Part shown: piece by piece, positions 24,201 through 31,155 of the stretch
Position numbering within the stretch: the first letter of the stretch is position 1
Layout: each line of letters starts with the position of its first letter
Assembly: GCA_029964075.1 (NCBI GenBank)
Contig: CM057135.1
Coordinates: 26,029,366 to 26,093,365, forward strand
Direction of reading: 5' to 3'
DNA: 64,000 bases
Origin: Patiria pectinifera
Taxonomy: Eukaryota; Echinodermata; Asteroidea; Valvatida; Asterinidae
Program-made: the position numbers and the translations under genes
The notes under the pieces: generated by a model
Told to the model about the DNA's origin: nothing
What the model saw: only the letters and a program-made list of their open reading frames with translations
The model's database searches: none

Positions 24201-26434
24201 GCTGTCGCCCCCCCCCTCCCGTGGCTACGCCACTGCAGGTCATACAGTTAAAGTTTATGTAAACTTGTATGAAAAGTCAAAGAAAAGTAACTCCCATGAT
24301 CTATTTGACACCAAGTTTGTGTTAACTTGCCGGTAACGCCCTAAAAAATTATCCAGACAAATATGTTTATTTTGTAACATTTTATGTTCGTCTGTCGGTC
24401 TTCTGTGCTGTTATGTTTACTTTTAGGTACCTTCAATGGTACTACATGTATGTTTAATTAACCTGTTTATTTGTTTAATTAAACTAATAACGCACATATA
24501 GTTGCCAAATATGGCACTAACAAGTTTGAGGTCGGCAATTTCGTCTTTAAAAATCTGGGTACGTCGGGTTACCGTACACACAATATTGTCCTGGAAACAA
24601 CAGTACCAAAGTACAGAAAGTCGTACGAAAGAGCTCCCCAGCAAGTATCGCTGACGCCATCATGATTCCAAAATTTCTCACTGTGTCACACTGTGAAATA
24701 TCTAAACAGCGTCGTTGTATTGTGAACACATAAAAGCATTCAAGTCGCGTTCTTGCACACTTTGCATCATAGATATCCTTGAACCACTGCCCCTGCTTTG
24801 CATAACAAGTGCACATGAATGAACGATTCGACTTTTATTCAAAAAAATTTCTATGTACAGTCACCAGACTCTATTCACACACGGCTACACCATCGTACAG
24901 TGTGGCAGGGACACCAACAAGTAACACAACAACTAAACATTTTTAAAAAAAATTGATAAATATTCTGATTGAATTTCGTTAAAAGATACTTGTTGGTGAG
25001 GTATCACATATTTTATCACATAAAAGAGGAAGACCGACAACTTTACGCCGTCACTGAACTAGACACACATGTACATGGTGTACATGCAAGTGCATGTACA
25101 TGTACATGTTCAGTTTTTTATTAATCGAAATTAGGGGTGGGTTGGTGGGTCAAAATAATTTGGAAAAAAAAAAAATTCGAAATTTTAAAACATTGAAAAT
25201 TCTGAATGGCCCCTTAGGTTCAATTTCTGAAGAATCGCCCCCAAGCACATCTTGATTCCCTTAATAAATCAGACTTGATTTCATGACTTTTAAGCATACA
25301 TGTACCTTAACAATCTTTTTTTGTGTGGAATTGTTGAGTACAGGTAGGTTTGATGTGCATCAGACTTTGTTCCTGTATGCTATTGAAGTTTGTTCCCACT
25401 TCAGTCAGTGCTACATGTACATGTACATGTATGCCCGCTTCAAGAGAGTTCAAAGTACTGTACGTTGCAAGCTAAAAGTACATTTTGTAATTATTGTTCA
25501 CATGTGTAATAAAGAGCTACATGTACAGTGTTCTCCCGAGTTTGAAATTGGACACAAAAAGTGCTTGGACATACATGTAATCAAACAGCAAAGCTAATTA
25601 TAATTTGTTGCAGCACACGTACAATGCACAATTTGATAGAGCGAATCTGTTATTTTGAACAAATAAGGAACATGTTGGTAAACGTCCGATGCACGTATAG
25701 TACATAGTTCCAACCTTAATTATATTCCTTGATACTTAAAGAATAAAGAGTATTGTTTTCTCCTAACAAATTTCCAATTTGTGTGTTAAAAAATGCTTTA
25801 TACCCATTTTGGGCGTCAGCAAACGTCTGAAAAGGGGCTTTCATAAAAATAAACCCGCTCTGCGAGAGCCAATGTTTCTTGTCTGGCAGCCAATAATTTG
25901 AGTTTTGGGAAGATATAATTCAATAAATAAATGTCAGTGGATTCTTTTGTTCAAAGTCTCAGTGAATAATAGCAATTGAAAAAAAAAAAATCTATTTTTC
26001 GAGGTGAAATTAAAAAACAAAACCAAATAAAAAACAATAAAAAAAAAAAAACACAGAACACATATTCAAAATAGCTCCTTGGTCGGACTTAAAAATTTTG
26101 CTGGAAATTTTGGTGCCGTGTCATACTTTCAAATTTTTTTTTTTATACCTTAACATCATTCTGTTTTTAAGAAAGCGAGTTTTGTTTGTTTAATGCTTCA
26201 TACATGTAGGTAGTGGTTAATGTAGAAATGTATTACAATTACACGATGGCATTTTGCAAATCTCATGGCAACTGTCTTCTTTTGCCGTCTTATTGCACAT
26301 TGTTTACCATGTTTACCCACCTGGTACACATAAATTGCCAGCGTCGCACAATAGGCAAACCGGTCGCCGCTGGTAGCCACCACATCGCTGTTCCACGGCT
26401 GGCAGCCAGCCGACAACAACCCCACTTGCTTCAT
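186..26434 (-). CDS. WDR17: WDR17 orthologue, 18 coding exons, 3' end outside window
   Basis: This is the WD repeat-containing protein 17 gene, read right to left. Eighteen GT-AG exons join with consistent phase: 26321-26434, 14433-14844, 13766-14017, 11634-11944, 10940-11108, 9894-9985, 9168-9250, 8286-8372, 7442-7606, 6714-6866, 5829-6028, 4873-5006, 4230-4355, 3763-3921, 3589-3653, 1989-2328, 1403-1545, 186-297. The sum is 3117 nt, 1039 codons, with no internal stop. Residues about 40-680 carry WD40 blades (LYLWDV, MKVWDV, FIWDL, IRVWDY, IRVWDT, LRIWSL), enough for two propellers. Residues from about 700 on are helical-solenoid-like (YCELMVEIHEW, YWKKL, ELYFQDG). This propeller-solenoid layout is shared with intraflagellar-transport and coatomer proteins. 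The vertebrate protein is about 1,320 residues, so some 280 residues lie beyond position 1. The molecular function of WDR17 is poorly known, and identity rests on residue patterns recalled for the vertebrate protein, which match exon after exon. Confidence 0.95.
298..1402 (-). other. WDR17 intron, degenerate direct repeat, nothing else supported
   Basis: No coding segment is supported in this intron. A degenerate direct repeat of about 60 bp (TCAAACATTAAAAAATG, then TGACCTCTT, then CTATAG or CTACAG) starts near 1117 and again near 1239. Confidence 0.5.
1403..1545 (-). CDS. WDR17: WDR17 exon 17
   Basis: Acceptor CTTAG|TGTGCC, donor AAATG|GTGAGT, 143 nt, phase 0 to 2. It encodes LSKLIRGHELELAISVGRAL and ATQYLTRRCQRLGK, matching the family segment LIRGNELELAVCVG. 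Found by family residues, without a long flanking open frame. Confidence 0.92.
1627..1748. repeat. Hairpin repeat
   Basis: The arm TAATTAAACCGGAATACAAG at the left is answered by its approximate reverse complement CTTGTATTCCTGGTTAATTA at the right, about 120 bp end to end. It lies in a WDR17 intron and looks like a small foldback element. Confidence 0.6.
1775..1940 (-). repeat. Partial copy of inverted-repeat family A
   Basis: About 165 bp match one end of the complete copies at 7668-8204 and 20034-20570 (GACAGCTTGCCAGAAAG, AATTTCACAGGGAGTTTAG). Only this end is present. Confidence 0.7.
1989..2328 (-). CDS. WDR17: WDR17 exon 16
   Basis: Acceptor ATTCAG|ATATG, donor ACAAGG|GTGAGT, 340 nt, phase 2 to 0. 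It encodes CVPYYIATGNIQRLVDFF, LKDAMLVAQVACEEG, an acidic insertion (NEDQNGIAEPTEEN) and LAELYFQDGHPIMAACCHLA. The insertion makes this exon longer than its vertebrate counterpart as I recall it. Confidence 0.94.
2693..3215. mobile_element. Inverted-repeat element, family B, copy 1
   Basis: The ends are TTAAAGGGAATATACAACAT and, inverted, ATGTATATTCCCTTTAA. The middle has a perfect palindrome CCAACGGTGGTCG/CGACCACCGTTGG. A second copy at 31156-31659 shares ends and interior (GACAGTCTAAAGCATCCTG). No transposase is encoded, so this looks like a non-autonomous DNA element of about 520 bp. Confidence 0.75.
3225..3400. repeat. Short degenerate tandem repeat in WDR17 intron
   Basis: Three to four degenerate units of roughly 55 bp contain GTTTCTACCCCAATC and GGGGAATATCTCA. 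The units differ by several bases each. Confidence 0.5.
3589..3653 (-). CDS. WDR17: WDR17 exon 15
   Basis: Acceptor ATTCAG|TGGGAG, donor GAAAG|GTGAGT, 65 nt, phase 0 to 2. It encodes WEKALSVAPAVSMDYWKKL, the conserved WDKALSIAP-like helix of the family. Confidence 0.93.
3763..3921 (-). CDS. WDR17: WDR17 exon 14
   Basis: Acceptor CTCTAG|TCAGAAG, donor CACGAG|GTTAGT, 53 codons, phase 0. It encodes SEAQELEMVKM, EDKLREAANVHIRLGQVQ and YCELMVEIHE, the start of the helical-repeat region. Confidence 0.93.
4230..4355 (-). CDS. WDR17: WDR17 exon 13
   Basis: Acceptor TCGCAG|CCGCC, donor AAAGCT|GTGAGT, 42 codons, phase 0. It encodes PPGGSRILWELVSVL, GQDDSLLPDDYSKGIMH and KHLIKFKA, which match the vertebrate protein closely. 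Confidence 0.95.
4873..5006 (-). CDS. WDR17: WDR17 exon 12
   Basis: Acceptor TTGTAG|AGCAC, donor TTTGCA|GTAAG, 134 nt, phase 1 to 0. It encodes a less conserved linker (STVMAGRMSRELRLN, LRWYSHLF) between the propellers and the solenoid. Assignment rests on phase, position and the family RWFSE-like segment. Confidence 0.88.
5829..6028 (-). CDS. WDR17: WDR17 exon 11
   Basis: Acceptor TGTAAG|GGAC, donor GGCAG|GTAGG, 200 nt, phase 2 to 1. It encodes LDHGADVYGLTSHPNRPF, LASCSRDSTLRIWSLAPLV and a hydrophobic tail IARKPLEEVIG. This is the last WD40 blade of the second propeller. Confidence 0.95.
6714..6866 (-). CDS. WDR17: WDR17 exon 10
   Basis: Acceptor AACCAG|GACA, donor ACAAG|GTGGGT, 153 nt, phase 2 in and out. 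It encodes TIRVWDYTQDSCVIVLEGH, PEIPYLLISGSWDYTIRV and WDT, which are two blade junctions. Confidence 0.95.
7442..7606 (-). CDS. WDR17: WDR17 exon 9
   Basis: Acceptor TTCAG|GGATATG, donor GATGG|GTAAG, 165 nt, phase 2 in and out. It encodes DMIATGCEDGKVRVFYIAT, LGHTAKVFNVKWSPLREGI and LCSGSDDG. Confidence 0.95.
7668..8204 (-). mobile_element. Inverted-repeat element, family A, full copy
   Basis: The left end TAAAGATATAGTCCATCATT is inverted at the right end AATGATGGACTATAGCTTTA. The interior (CAGCGTCCGAGACACG, GACAGCTTGCCAGAAAG) matches the copy at 20034-20570 in opposite orientation. No protein is encoded. It sits in the WDR17 intron between exons 8 and 9. Confidence 0.75.
8286..8372 (-). 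CDS. WDR17: WDR17 exon 8
   Basis: Acceptor TCCTAG|TATC, donor AACAA|GTAAG, 87 nt, phase 2 in and out. It encodes IVREADGKLLQKYKHPAS followed by VFGCDWSPNNK, a highly conserved WDR17 segment. Confidence 0.93.
9168..9250 (-). CDS. WDR17: WDR17 exon 7
   Basis: Acceptor TTCAG|CATGGT, donor TACTG|GTAAAC, 83 nt, phase 0 to 2. It encodes HGKNSVFSVAWNQKDPKRI and the start of the next blade (SCGGDNY). Found from splice sites and family residues. Confidence 0.92.
9427..9826 (+). pseudogene. 3' tail of a non-LTR retrotransposon reverse-transcriptase ORF
   Basis: An open frame from just after a TAG at about 9424 to the TGA at 9824-9826 encodes a protein end containing WTRLNRLRTGMARFRANM, CECGTADHILSHCP, then a short run and LDQETKLWLTQL. 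The RLRTG, CxCG and DHIL..CP residues are typical of the C-terminal zinc-binding tail of non-LTR retrotransposon polyproteins in invertebrates. The upstream reverse transcriptase is absent, so this is a 5'-truncated copy. It lies antisense inside the WDR17 intron between exons 6 and 7. The clade is not certain. Confidence 0.8.
9894..9985 (-). CDS. WDR17: WDR17 exon 6
   Basis: Acceptor TCTAG|CTGAT, donor GAG|GTTGGT, 92 nt, phase 1 to 0. It encodes LNCIVAATSKNGAFIWDL and GRILKRFME. It is too short to show as a long open frame and was found by matching phase and family residues. Confidence 0.92.
10243..10757. repeat. TTGGG-type tandem array
   Basis: About 515 bp of degenerate TTGGG pentamers (variants CTGGG, TCGGG, TTGAG) on the plus strand. 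All frames stay open across it, giving false proteins of GLGWVGL type. It is in the WDR17 intron between exons 5 and 6, and the WDR17 transcript carries the C-rich complement. Confidence 0.95.
10940..11108 (-). CDS. WDR17: WDR17 exon 5
   Basis: Starts GGTCACGTAGAG after TTAAAG and ends CACCAG|GTGAGG, 169 nt, phase 0 to 1. It encodes GHVETIFDCKFKPDD, TASFDGTMKVWDV and SPGNEGVIYCLSWAP, a complete WD40 blade. The TTGGG array lies about 180 bp further into the next intron. Confidence 0.96.
11634..11944 (-). CDS. WDR17: WDR17 exon 4
   Basis: Acceptor AATCAG|ATAC, donor CTG|GTGAGA, 311 nt, phase 1 to 0. It encodes SGVLRLWSV, a serine/threonine-rich loop, then LPPGHAVCTFLDGGVGLYD and WDFLREL. The loop is the most divergent part of the exon, and the last segment is nearly invariant in the family. 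Confidence 0.95.
12362..12542. repeat. Interspersed inverted-repeat element, family C
   Basis: The left end GGCCAGTTCAGACTTCATGC is answered at the right by GCAATGCGTATGAACC. The interior has TTGACGTCACAAAGC and AATTCGCAGCGCG. A relative sits at 53800-53975 (GGCCGGTTCATACTTC, ATCTGACGTCAGGATC). Confidence 0.65.
13766..14017 (-). CDS. WDR17: WDR17 exon 3
   Basis: Acceptor CTTCAG|GTAG, donor GGAG|GTGTGT, 252 nt, phase 1 in and out. It encodes DPVIDLEWDPLSDDYLL and LAWVPSAPGMFVTG, a typical WDR17 blade. The open frame continues into the intron past 13766, but the donor and the next exon's phase fix the end here. Confidence 0.94.
14433..14844 (-). CDS. WDR17: WDR17 exon 2
   Basis: Acceptor CTTCAG|CTG, donor CTG|GTGAGA, 412 nt, exit phase 1. 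It encodes residues 39 to about 175, including MSEHKKTVTAIRWHP and LYLWDV, the first clear WD40 blades. It is GC-rich compared with the surrounding introns, and it follows an 11.5-kb intron. Confidence 0.95.
14914..15080. mobile_element. Short inverted-repeat element with CRE, family D
   Basis: The terminal repeats are ATCCGGTTCGTTAGTG and CACTAACGAACCGGAT, exact inverses 167 bp apart end to end. The inner edges carry AACGTCAC and GATGACGTCAC. It ends 70 bp from the WDR17 exon 2 acceptor. A similarly built element lies at 28935-29070. Confidence 0.8.
16035..16528. mobile_element. TA-flanked inverted-repeat element, family E, full copy
   Basis: Two arms of about 180 bp (AACCCAAATGT, GACCATTGTTTTAGTGA, AAGCCCAATTCATAAGCTT) face each other with a central pair of smaller palindromes. 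TA flanks both ends. TA target duplication suggests the Tc1/mariner superfamily, but no transposase remains. Confidence 0.75.
17575..19568. mobile_element. 2-kb TA-flanked inverted-repeat element, family F
   Basis: The terminal repeats are about 50 bp: CAGGGTGAGTCAAAAAAAGC at the left and its inverse GCTTTTTTTGACTCACCCTG at the right, each bounded by TA. A second inverted pair lies inside (18975-19110 against 19372-19510). The interior also carries the 145-bp tandem array and CA/CCCA runs. No transposase frame is seen, so it is non-autonomous or gutted. TA flanks again suggest Tc1/mariner. Confidence 0.8.
17820..18540. repeat. 145-bp tandem repeat, about five units
   Basis: Units start at about 17821, 17966, 18111, 18256 and 18395, each with CACTGTGACCTTGACC near the start and CCACAAACCAAATTTGAAGT near the end. 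Spacing is 145, 145, 145 and 139 bp. The array lies inside the family F element. Confidence 0.92.
20034..20570 (+). mobile_element. Inverted-repeat element, family A, full copy
   Basis: Same element as 7668-8204 in the opposite orientation: AATTTCATCAGTTAC-side end first, AAACTCCCTGTGAAATTATT near the left and GTTGCTTCAAACGAA near the right. It lies in WDR17 intron 1. Confidence 0.72.
20571..21590. other. WDR17 intron 1, duplicated AT-rich block
   Basis: An approximate direct duplication is visible: GTGCTAAAAGCCAAGTCTAT occurs near 20971 and again near 21194, each followed by related AT-rich sequence. No coding exon is supported. Confidence 0.5.
21600..21925. repeat. G/C-homopolymer-rich degenerate element
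   Basis: Runs of up to 14 Gs or Cs flank AT-rich sequence, and the right edge is GGTGCGCCACTG, resembling the end of the element at 24055-24235. Probably a decayed relative of that family. Confidence 0.5.
22886..23183. repeat. Tandem duplication, 150-bp unit
   Basis: Two adjacent copies share ATGAAGAAAATGTGTTGAAC, TTTTTGACCGAAAA and CCGGCTAGGAGC. An inverted fragment (CCCTAGCCGGTTTTAAAC) follows near 23210, so the duplicated unit may be an element end. Confidence 0.75.
23821..25217. mobile_element. 1.4-kb inverted-repeat element
   Basis: GGGGCCATTCAGAATTTTCA at the left is inverted at the right as TGAAAATTCTGAATGGCCCC. The smaller element at 24055-24235 is nested inside. No open frame resembling a transposase is present. 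Confidence 0.7.
24055..24235. mobile_element. Short MITE with CAGTGGCGTAGCCA ends
   Basis: CAGTGGCGTAGCCA at the left and TGGCTACGCCACTG at the right are exact inverses. The interior is nearly pure G runs. This end sequence is widespread in invertebrate genomes and is usually placed near hAT-type elements; that placement is from memory. Confidence 0.8.
26321..26434 (-). CDS. WDR17: WDR17 exon 1 (start codon)
   Basis: Thirty-eight codons starting MKQVGLLSAGCQPWN and ending IYVYQ, followed by CAG|GTGGGT, phase 0. The ATG has an A at -3 (ACAATGA). The opening residues are nearly those of vertebrate WDR17, so this is the true start. Confidence 0.95.
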
Positions 26435-26640
26435 TGTTGGCGCGACAAAGAGAGGTTACCGGTGATGCAACACAAGTGTTCCTGTTGCCGACTTAATTGC
26501 TGCGCTTCGTGCACTTTGTGTCGATGACGTAGAACTTTCAAGAACCCACACACAAATCCATTAAGTGTTCCCGCACGTGCGCCCGAGTGAAGACGCGGCA
26601 AGGGTCTCTCGCTCGCACTCATCCATGCTTCTGCTTTTCT
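26435..26640 (-). promoter_or_regulatory. Probable WDR17 5' UTR and promoter
   Basis: The 200 bp upstream of the WDR17 ATG are richer in GC and CpG than the flanks. On the minus strand they hold GCACGTGCGG (E-box core), CTACGTCA (CRE-like) and GCGAGCGAGAGA. I see no TATA box. A CpG-type promoter is inferred; the transcription start is not visible. Confidence 0.45.
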
Positions 26641-26858
26641 TGAATCGGTGCGCCTTCGGTCCGATTAAGCCTGATAAATGAAAAAAAAACATTCAAGCGC
26701 TGTGGAAATGCACCGAAAACAACCACGGCTCGTCTGGTTTGTTGGGTTCAGCAATTACAACAAGGTTTTTTTCTTGTACTTGGCAGGACAATTTTTGGCT
26801 GCTGAAAATTGTTCGGCTTCCATCCAGGGAAGACCAGTTGAACCAATATAATTAGATT

Positions 26859-27074
26859 ATGTCCGATAGTTCTGTTGAGACTAAAACGATGACAGAAATT
26901 CCGACGGAAAAATGTCAATCCACTGGAAAGGTCATTCAGGCTTTGAGATTCCGTCTCAAAATCAAACTGATGTACTTCCAAAGCCTTGAGACTTATGTCT
27001 CAGAGCTCAACAGCTGCGTGTTAAGGGCTACGGCTGAAAGCTGTTGTGCTCGTCAGTCTTCACAAGCCAGGTGA
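26859..27074 (+). CDS. Small ORF divergent from WDR17, unrecognised
   Basis: A 71-codon frame begins with ATG 425 bp upstream of the WDR17 start codon on the opposite strand. It opens MSDSSVETKTMTEIPTEK, polar and acidic, then turns basic and cysteine-containing. I recognise no family, no intron signals were established, and the start context is weak. It could be a short gene sharing a bidirectional promoter or simply chance. Confidence 0.15.
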   Translation: MSDSSVETKTMTEIPTEKCQSTGKVIQALRFRLKIKLMYFQSLETYVSELNSCVLRATAESCCARQSSQAR

Positions 27075-27605
27075 CATAGCCATTAAAGAAAACTGGCTCC
27101 ATTCCTTAATCAGTGCAGAGTACCACATAAATTCCCATAAGATTCACGATAGCCACACTAAAGGGGAGTAGGCGTACAGTGCTTCCCAGCAGTAGTTCAA
27201 TCTCCGGGAATAATCTTTGAACATCTGCAGAGCGAGAGAAAGAGAGTGACAGGAATTGAAAGACAAAAATAAAAATATCAAATTATAAACAGCAATGCGA
27301 GATGCACTCCAAGTGAAGTGTTCAATATTTCAATAAGCAAAGGATGTCTCATAAAAGATTCAACGCGTGAAGTGCGATCCCTGAAATGGATTTTACAGTG
27401 GTTCGCAATGGTCTAGGTTTTTTTTTCAAGTATAGTCAATGGTTTTCCCTTTCAAATAATTCCACTTTTGTGTGATATAATCCTGACTTCCGTTTCAAGC
27501 AACATCCTTTTGAAAAAAAAACCAACTCTACATTGTACCTAAGGTGTGATAAATTTACACCTGGCATAAAAAGAAACTAAGCAGTTTTTGTAATCATTCT
27601 TGTTT

Positions 27606-27661
27606 GCAACACACAATTGAATGCAGGGCCTGCATCATTTTTGCATTTAATTGTGTGTTGC
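27606..27661. repeat. Small hairpin
   Basis: GCAACACACAATTGAATGCA pairs with TGCATTTAATTGTGTGTTGC, leaving a 16-nt loop. Possibly a fold-back transposon relic. Confidence 0.6.
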
Positions 27662-28334
27662 ATTGCCCATTGAAAAACTCGCTAGGTGCAACTTTTAGTT
27701 TTGAGGTTTCAAGAGCTTCAGCGCTTGCGCTCACGTTATTTCTTACACAGTGTTCCCAAGTGAGGTATCAAATTGAACCGGAAAATTTCCGTGACAAAAC
27801 GTACATTTCAGATTTTTTGTTTACCGAGAAATGTCCAAGCTAGGATGATTATAAAAAAATGCTCATTGTCTCTTTGTGACCTTAGTTTCTTCTTGTAAGC
27901 ATCTTCTTGTTGTAGACCAACTTGTAAAGAACATTTCTCTATATTTCATCTCTTTGGTATACATGTACAAAAGGGCTACTCTTCCATTGCTCTCTTTATA
28001 ATTTTGATCAGAGAGGGCATTCATAAATTCTGTCTGCTAAAAAAAAAGAAAAAAAAAGATCCCCTCCCCCAGTTAGAGCTACTTTGCGCAACATACTACA
28101 TGTAGAGTGTGTGCAAACGTACACAACCCAAACATACATGTACAGTACATGTACCGGTACATGAAGAAACTGAAAACTGAAATACATGTGCAAGCACGCA
28201 CTCCACAACACATGATACATATACATGTACATGTACTGTACAATTTACATGCACAATGCAAATTAACCTTTTTCTTTAGAATGCAACATTTTTCTCAGTG
28301 AAAAATGGAAGCATTCTTCAATTCATTGTTAAGT

Positions 28335-28400
28335 TACAGTGGCGTATCCAGCCATGCCAGCAGAGGATACCCCCCCCCCACGCATTTTGATGGCATCATT
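28335..28400. repeat. Fragment of CAGTGGCGTAGCCA-type element
   Basis: ACAGTGGCGTATCCAG followed by a C run resembles one end of the element at 24055-24235. The other end is missing. Confidence 0.5.
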
Positions 28401-28934
28401 TAACAAAAAACAACTATTTTTAAGACTGTTTTAATATAAAATGGTTAAGACATCAATTCATTGTTGTGCTTACATGTAGGTCTTAAATAAAAGCTGGATA
28501 TGCTTTGCTGAGTCATATAGTCTGTACATGTATTGCGTGTATTGCGTGTAAGTACGTGTTACGTGTACATGTAAGTACACAAAATGCTATTCAATTCATA
28601 AGGTCAATTTTTAATCAACAGTATGTTTTCACCGTCGTGTAATTAAAAGTCTGTCAAATAAAAAGTACACAAAGTGATGTATAGGCACATATCGCCATTG
28701 CTTATCACTTAGAATGATTAACACAAGGAAGGAATGACAAATTACCGGAAACTGCAGGCTTGAAAAAGTAGATTAAATTAGTGACTGATAGGGGAAATGT
28801 ACACACACTGCATACATGTATCACACAGGAATTTTGGTTAGGCCGAAAAAAAATTGTGTTCACGGTAACGATTTCAAAATTATCCAGGTACATGAACTTA
28901 ATCCTTCGGTCTTTTATAGTTACACATATGGCGT

Positions 28935-29070
28935 ACCGAAGTGAATACGTCACGCACACAAAATGTGTGTGAAAGACATTAGCGCGTGATTCAGCCCGTG
29001 AACCAACACGTGCGCGTACTCCATTTGTTTGCCCTACACTTTCTGGTTCTAAATGACGTCACACTTCGGT
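28935..29070. mobile_element. Short inverted-repeat element, family D relative
   Basis: ACCGAAGTGAATACGTCAC at the left faces GACGTCACACTTCGGT at the right. The size and inner ACGTCAC edges resemble 14914-15080. Confidence 0.6.
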
Positions 29071-29199
29071 AAGTGCTCCATACTTTGTTTACTTTAATAG
29101 CCTTAAGATACATGTACCTTTAACAATATTCTGTTTAATCAACCTGTTTAATTGTCTAATAAACCAATAGCACACACACACACACACACACACACAGAG

Positions 29200-29460
29200 G
29201 GGCCTTGTAGCCGAGCGGTTAGAGCGTGGAGCTACGGAGTGGAAGGTTGGCGGTTCGAATCCCATTCGGACCAAAAACTGGAAAACTCTCTCTGACGACC
29301 CAACAGTAGAATGGGTACCTGATTCGTTCAGGGAAGGTAAGACGGCGAGAGGAGAGGACTGGGCCCCGCCACTCACATGCCGCGCCCAAGACACAGTGGA
29401 CCTCTAACATCCCACTGCCCCTACGGCCAGTAATGGCTATGGGACCTTTACCTTACCTTT
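29200..29460 (+). mobile_element. tRNA-derived SINE
   Basis: A pol III head has box A TAGCCGAGCGG (29208-29218) and box B GGTTCGAATCC (29252-29262, a perfect match). A non-tRNA body rich in GGGCCCCGCC, CCGCGCCCAAG and CCCCTACGGCC follows, ending in a CTTTACCTTACC tail. It sits directly after a CA microsatellite. The head does not close into a full tRNA, so this is a SINE and not a tRNA gene. Confidence 0.8.
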
Positions 29461-30000
29461 TACACACATACAAATTGCATCTAGGGAAATTCCAGATACT
29501 TTATTTGATATCTTTGGCCAAATGTGGTGATAAAAATGTTTGAGGTTGACAATATGGCCACAAACAAATCCAGATACATGTAGGTCTGTTTACCTTAAAC
29601 ATAATTTTATTTTTTTTGGCCTTAGCAATGACTCAAAACATGCACCCGGACTTTTTGAAGCCATCAATATAATAATTTATGATCATAATTTATAAACATC
29701 ATATTAAATTTCTATTAGCATTCTCGGGCCATGGAACAGCTCAAAACAGGCGCTCGGTTAAAAAGCTATATTTTCCATACCCCATCCCCTCCCCCAACTT
29801 TATCAAATATTTAAGGGATCACAGCGTTGAGACTGATTCCATCGATCATCATCACTTAGTTTAATGGGTTTTTCTAATGATTTTGTTGAAAATCATTAAC
29901 ATTAAATACATACACGTACTAAGCAACTTGTAGATTGGATATGTACCGGTACATGTACATGTATAAGGTACAACTTAGTACATTGATGTGGTGTTAATAC

Positions 30001-31150
30001 AATAGGCCTACTTGAAGAAAAAACTAGAGATTTGGCAACTGTTTTTGTGACCAACCCAGGGTGGTGGGGCGTGACATTCGATTGTCTGTTGTTTCGATGT
30101 CAAAATGAAAATGGCAGAAATGACGAATCTCGGTTTACTAGAGTGTAAGTTGACCTCGAAAACCTAAGAGATTTTACGAGAATACAGCACATCTGGGCAC
30201 CGTGTTTAGCTACAACATGTGTACCGGTATTGTCCTATTTTTTGTGTTTATTCTGTGTCCTGACACTTCTGTTTTCACAAGAACACAAACAACAACTCAA
30301 TCCAACTGTTCACCGACAAAGCCAGTAGGCCAGACTGCATGCATTTGAAGTGCATTCTTTCAAATCAGCACATTTGCCTAATTCATGTAAAATACAAATG
30401 ATCCGACATATTGGAATAATTATGTGACCTCCATGGACAGAATTCCCGAAGGATTAATGTACGTAAATCAATCTTAATGGCGTAAATGGAAGCCAGAATT
30501 GAGCGTTGAGTGACGACATTCCATCTTCGGATGAATCACATTAGTTTTATCGTTAGCGGAGCCGACATCTGACTTGATCAGGCTCCTAATTTTTCAGTCA
30601 TAACGCAGTGACTAACAGCCCTGACAACCATTCTACTCATTTTTCCAACGTTGACAAATTTCAACACAACTGTCATTTAAAAACTAAGGGTCCTACGTAT
30701 GACATTTTTCCTGTCCCTGTTACCTTGGTACTTTGTAACTTGCAATCGAATTCATTCTCTGTTTGAAGAATTCTTTGTTTGAAGAATGACTTCAAACAGT
30801 TTTTTTTATTGTTGGGTACGTGTAGGTAGTTTGCTATTCATAATCACCCTTGGAAGTTGGAGGATGACTGCATTTATTAGGGAGTGCATCAGAACTATAA
30901 ATTGTAGATGTCAAATGTAGCAGGGACAGGGGAAAAATGTGCGTTTTTACCAAAAAAAATTAAAAGAGGGGCTTTTAGTGTTTGGAATGAGGTCCCTTTT
31001 TTGGAGAAGTCAGAGACAGTAGTCAGTAGTGCTTGACAGCGTAAACATGAAGACTATTTACCTCTAATTAACAAATTACCACTAATTATTCAGTGACTAC
31101 CCAAAACTTGCTACAAATAAGTTGATCATTTGAAGTGTTATTAAGAAGAA
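30001..31150. other. No gene supported; one weak candidate first exon
   Basis: At 30105-30144 a plus-strand ATG opens a 13-codon frame (MKMAEMTNLGLLE) ending at T|GTAAGT. Without a partner exon this is too weak to call a gene. The rest of the stretch is AT-rich unique-looking sequence. Confidence 0.2.
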
Positions 31151-31155
31151 AGTGC

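Noticed and set aside
26453-26475. GTTGCATCACCGGTAAC in the WDR17 5' region as an RFX X-box.
   Set aside because: The half-sites are too far apart for the usual X-box spacing.
29200-29275. A functional tRNA gene.
   Set aside because: Box A and box B are good, but the ends do not pair into an acceptor stem and a SINE body follows.
30105-30144. Short ATG exon with a GTAAGT donor.
   Set aside because: Thirteen codons with no partner exon is within chance for this length of DNA.
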